A stretch of DNA of 15,725 bases, taken from contig CAZUVM010000119.1 in the NCBI GenBank assembly GCA_964623885.1, positions 1 through 15,725 on the forward strand, read 5' to 3'. The stretch comes from CAZUVM01 sp964623885. GTDB lineage: Bacteria; Verrucomicrobiota; Verrucomicrobiia; Limisphaerales; UBA8199. Within the stretch, counting starts at the first letter, position 1. Every line of letters begins with the position of its first letter. Shown here in pieces: positions 13,306 to 15,725 of this stretch. A program made the position numbers and the translations under genes. Below the pieces are notes generated by a model. That model was not told the DNA's origin, did not search any database, and saw nothing but the letters and a program-made list of their open reading frames with translations.

Positions 13306-13332
13306 GGTTAGGATTTTCCCACTTCTCCGAGT
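13306..13332 (+). promoter_or_regulatory. Bipartite element GGTTAGGATTT-N11-CGAGT, copy 2
   Basis: It sits in the 41-base gap between the beta-roll gene stop and the sigma factor ATG (13341), with 8 bases from CGAGT to the ATG. Both halves are identical to the copy at 10899 while the 11-base spacer differs, as expected for a protein-recognised site. It is a candidate autoregulatory ECF promoter. Confidence 0.5.
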
Positions 13333-13340
13333 ATATTAGC

Positions 13341-13979
13341 ATGAAACCGATGCCCCATAGCGCCGCCGATTCTATTCCCACGCGCCAGAGCCTGCTGGAG
13401 CGGATGAAGCACTGGAGCGACCAGGCAAGCTGGCAGGATTTTTTCCAAACTTACTGGCGGCTGATTTACGGCGTGGCGCGCCAGACAGGACTCACGGCCA
13501 ACGAAGCTGAAGAGGTAGTACAGGAGACGATAATCTCAGTCGCCAAGAAGATCGGCGAGTTCAAAAACGACCCGGCGCTCGGCTCGTTCAAGAGCTGGTT
13601 GATGCTGATCACGCGCCGGCGGATTGCCGACCAGTTCCGCAAGCGGCCTCCAGTGGCCGCGCACTCGCCTGCCCGTTCCGAGGAGACTGCGCGCACGGGT
13701 ACGCTTGAGCGTGTCCCCGATCCCGCCAGCCTGGACCTGGCACAGGTTTGGGAGGAGCATTGGCAAAAGAATCTGCTGGATGTGGCGATGGCGCGTGTGA
13801 AACAGCAGGTCAGCACCCGGCAGTTTCTACTGTTCCATCAGCAGGTCGTCAAAGGCTGGCCGGCGGCCAAGGTGGCGCAAAAGTATGGCGCGAACCTGGC
13901 ACAAGTTTACATGGCGCGGTACCGGGTGGCGCGCCTGGTCAAGCGGGAGGCGCATAAACTGCAGCGCAGGAATTCATGA
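13341..13979 (+). CDS. ECF-type RNA polymerase sigma factor
   Basis: 212 residues. Region 2 spans about 33-101: FFQTYWRLIYGVARQTGLT, the acidic EAEEVVQETII helix, then the DNA-melting and -10-binding segment GSFKSWLMLITRRRIADQFRKR. A variable linker (102-135) leads to a divergent region 4 at about 139-205, with a helix-turn-helix-like AAKVAQKYGANLAQVYMARYRVARLV. This is the type of sigma factor that verrucomicrobia and planctomycetes often pair with Ser/Thr kinases. Its TGA overlaps the ATG of the kinase gene by four bases (ATGA), so the two are translationally coupled. The bipartite element immediately upstream suggests autoregulation. The start at 13341 is the first ATG of the frame and leaves room for that element; an internal Met at residue 4 is a minor alternative. 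Confidence 0.85.
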   Translation: MKPMPHSAADSIPTRQSLLERMKHWSDQASWQDFFQTYWRLIYGVARQTGLTANEAEEVVQETIISVAKKIGEFKNDPALGSFKSWLMLITRRRIADQFRKRPPVAAHSPARSEETARTGTLERVPDPASLDLAQVWEEHWQKNLLDVAMARVKQQVSTRQFLLFHQQVVKGWPAAKVAQKYGANLAQVYMARYRVARLVKREAHKLQRRNS

Positions 13980-15725
13980 CAGAAAATTCCTCTGGGTCCG
14001 TCGAAGGGCGGATGGCCCTGCCCGCTGGCCTGATGCCAATGGCCGAACCGCGGTTGCCGCCGCACGTGGCCGACCACGAACTGCTGCGGCGCATTGGCGG
14101 CGGCAGTTACGGCGAGGTCTGGCTGGCGCGCAATCTCATCGGCATGTACCGCGCGGTGAAGGTGGTGTACCGAAACGGCTTCGAGGCGGACAGACCTTTC
14201 GAGCGGGAGTTTGCCGGGATCAAACGCTTTGAACCTATTTCGCGATTGCACGAAAGCCAGGTGGATATTCTGCACGTGGGCCGAGCCGACGATTGTTTCT
14301 ACTATGTCATGGAGCTGGCGGATGATGCCGGGGAAGCGCCAGGAGTCGTGGTTGGCGCGAGGAGAACCCCTGAGAATCACTCGGCGGCCGCAGTCGCCGA
14401 CCCCGAACGGTACATTCCCAAAACCCTGCGAACGGAGCTGAAGCGCCGCGGGAAATTGCCTTTTGAAGAATGCGTGGAACTGGGACTGACCCTGTGCACT
14501 GCCCTGGAGAATTTGCATTCGCACAAGCTGGTGCACCGCGATATCAAGCCCTCGAATATCATCTTCGTTAACGGCACGCCGAAGCTGGCCGACATCGGAT
14601 TGGTGACGGGCGTGGATGCCACCCGTTCTTACGTGGGCACGGAAGGTTATATACCACCCGAAGGAGCCGGCACCCCTCAGGCTGACATCTACAGCCTGGG
14701 CAAAGTGCTTTATGAAATGGGCACGGGAATGGATCGGCAGGATTTTCCCGAACCGCCGTCATTTTGGGAAGAAAGCCCAAGCGAAAGCGCGTGGCTGGAA
14801 TTTCACGAGGTGCTTCTCCGGGCTTGCGAGACGCAGCCCGGCCGGCGCTATCAATCGGCTGCGGAGCTTCATGGGGACCTCGAATTGCTGCGAGCGGGCA
14901 AATCCGTGCGCCGTTTGCGGACAGTCGAGCGGCGGCTGAAACGCCTGAGCCGATTTGGCCTGGCGGCTTCGCTGCTTTTAATGGGCGTGGCGGGTGCCTA
15001 CCTGTTCTCGGTCCATGAAACGCGAGAGGCGAGAGTGGAAGCGCGCCGGGCCGACCTGGAAGCGGCTCGAGCACAGAGCCGGCTTTGGGACGCTTACCTG
15101 GCGCAGGCACAGGCGCGGCGATGGAGCGGGCGTCCCGGCCGGCGGTTCGAGAGCCTGGAGGCGCTGAGGAAGGCGGCCGACCTGCGATTCTCAATCGAGC
15201 TGCGCAATGAGGCCGTTGCCTGCCTGGCGCTAGCGGATTTGCGCGTCCAACGCGAGTGGGATGCGATGATTCCGGGCATAAACCTCCTCGTCCTGGACAC
15301 GGCTCACGAGCGTTATGCGCGGGCGGACGACAAGGGCAATATCAGCTTTCGCAGCATGCCGGAGGACCGGGAACTATTCCAGTTGCCCGGCTTTGGTGCA
15401 CCGGCTGAATCGGACATGTCGCTGAGCCCGGATGGGAAATGGCTGGCGGTTTTTTACCTGACCAATTCGTGGGAAGCTTGTGTTTGGGACGTCGAGCAGC
15501 GAACAATCAAATTCAAGCCCGTCATTAAGGGTGGTCGATGCTTTTCCTTTTCGCCCGACAATAAACTTCTGGCGGTGGCACAGCAGGAGGGTCCTATTCT
15601 GGTCTTTGATGTGGGTTCAGGCGGATGCGCCCGTTCGTTGGAGCAGAAGCTACTTCCCTGGGATGTCAAGTTCAGTCCCGATGGACAAAAACTCGCGGTC
15701 TCTTCCGATCGAGGCCGCTTTGTGG
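13976..15725 (+). CDS. Membrane Ser/Thr protein kinase with WD40 repeats (runs off right edge)
   Basis: 583 codons are visible. The kinase domain covers about 34-305: glycine loop RIGGGSYGEVWLA (39-51), ATP lysine in AVKVV (K62), alpha-C glutamate E77 or E79, catalytic loop VHRDIKPSN (D189, K191, N194), magnesium-binding DIG (206-208, in place of DFG), activation segment GTEGYIPPE, and DIYSLG. An insert at about 115-150 separates the hinge (VMELADD) from the next helix. One transmembrane helix lies at about 328-346, then a helical, Ala/Arg-rich linker (347-425). WD40-type blades begin near 430 (SPDGKWLAV, SPDNKLLAVA, SPDGQKLAVSSDRG). The kinase is predicted cytoplasmic and the WD40 sensor or adaptor exported. 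ATGA coupling to the sigma factor suggests it controls, or is controlled by, that factor. All core catalytic residues are present. Confidence 0.9.
   Translation, partial: MTENSSGSVEGRMALPAGLMPMAEPRLPPHVADHELLRRIGGGSYGEVWLARNLIGMYRAVKVVYRNGFEADRPFEREFAGIKRFEPISRLHESQVDILHVGRADDCFYYVMELADDAGEAPGVVVGARRTPENHSAAAVADPERYIPKTLRTELKRRGKLPFEECVELGLTLCTALENLHSHKLVHRDIKPSNIIFVNGTPKLADIGLVTGVDATRSYVGTEGYIPPEGAGTPQADIYSLGKVLYEMGTGMDRQDFPEPPSFWEESPSESAWLEFHEVLLRACETQPGRRYQSAAELHGDLELLRAGKSVRRLRTVERRLKRLSRFGLAASLLLMGVAGAYLFSVHETREARVEARRADLEAARAQSRLWDAYLAQAQARRWSGRPGRRFESLEALRKAADLRFSIELRNEAVACLALADLRVQREWDAMIPGINLLVLDTAHERYARADDKGNISFRSMPEDRELFQLPGFGAPAESDMSLSPDGKWLAVFYLTNSWEACVWDVEQRTIKFKPVIKGGRCFSFSPDNKLLAVAQQEGPILVFDVGSGGCARSLEQKLLPWDVKFSPDGQKLAVSSDRGRFV

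Overview
The window looks like GC-rich chromosomal DNA from a verrucomicrobium, probably of the Pedosphaera/Limisphaerales (subdivision 3) type. This is inferred from gene content, not from any rRNA. The pointers are a VPDSG-CTERM-like sorting tail, HAF-repeat and LamG secreted proteins with a typical C-terminal module, very long Gly/Ser/Asn-rich beta-roll proteins beginning GT(S/A)FTYQGRL, an ECF sigma factor translationally coupled to a membrane Ser/Thr kinase with WD40 repeats, and many short intergenic palindromes and tandem repeats. Clear Shine-Dalgarno sites are mostly absent. No rRNA, tRNA, CRISPR, transposase or phage gene was seen.

Layout. Positions 1-4490 are all minus strand: the N-terminal part of a HAF-repeat secreted protein (running off the left edge), a small secreted ASH-domain protein, a POT-family proton/peptide symporter, and a LamG secreted protein. 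Directly upstream of the LamG gene, also minus and only 8 bases away, is a giant gene (4499-8677). It encodes a secreted fibre-like protein with two GGG-type beta-roll blocks, a YadA-like patch, VGIG shaft repeats and a C-terminal S74 intramolecular chaperone with an intact Ser/Lys autocleavage pair. A repeat-rich divergent intergenic region follows, then a VPDSG-CTERM-like protein (plus) converging on an Ala-rich coiled-coil exported protein (minus). From 10542 to the right edge everything is plus strand: a two-TM potassium-channel-like protein with a changed filter, a second beta-roll protein (788 aa) that ends in a different, unrecognised tip domain, an ECF sigma factor, and a Ser/Thr kinase/WD40 protein cut by the window edge.

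How it may fit together (inference). Most genes encode exported or surface proteins. The two beta-roll proteins share an N-terminal domain and repeat design but carry different C-termini. The second one and the ECF sigma gene have the same bipartite element, GGTTAGGATTT-N11-CGAGT, placed 7-8 bases before their ATG. That placement suggests the sigma factor could control both itself and the surface fibre, with the coupled kinase sensing a signal. The other recurring theme is that intergenic repeat DNA overlaps gene starts. Tandem repeats encode the hydrophobic core of the LamG signal peptide and part of the second beta-roll signal peptide, and palindromic repeat DNA seems to form the first ~75 codons of the giant gene.
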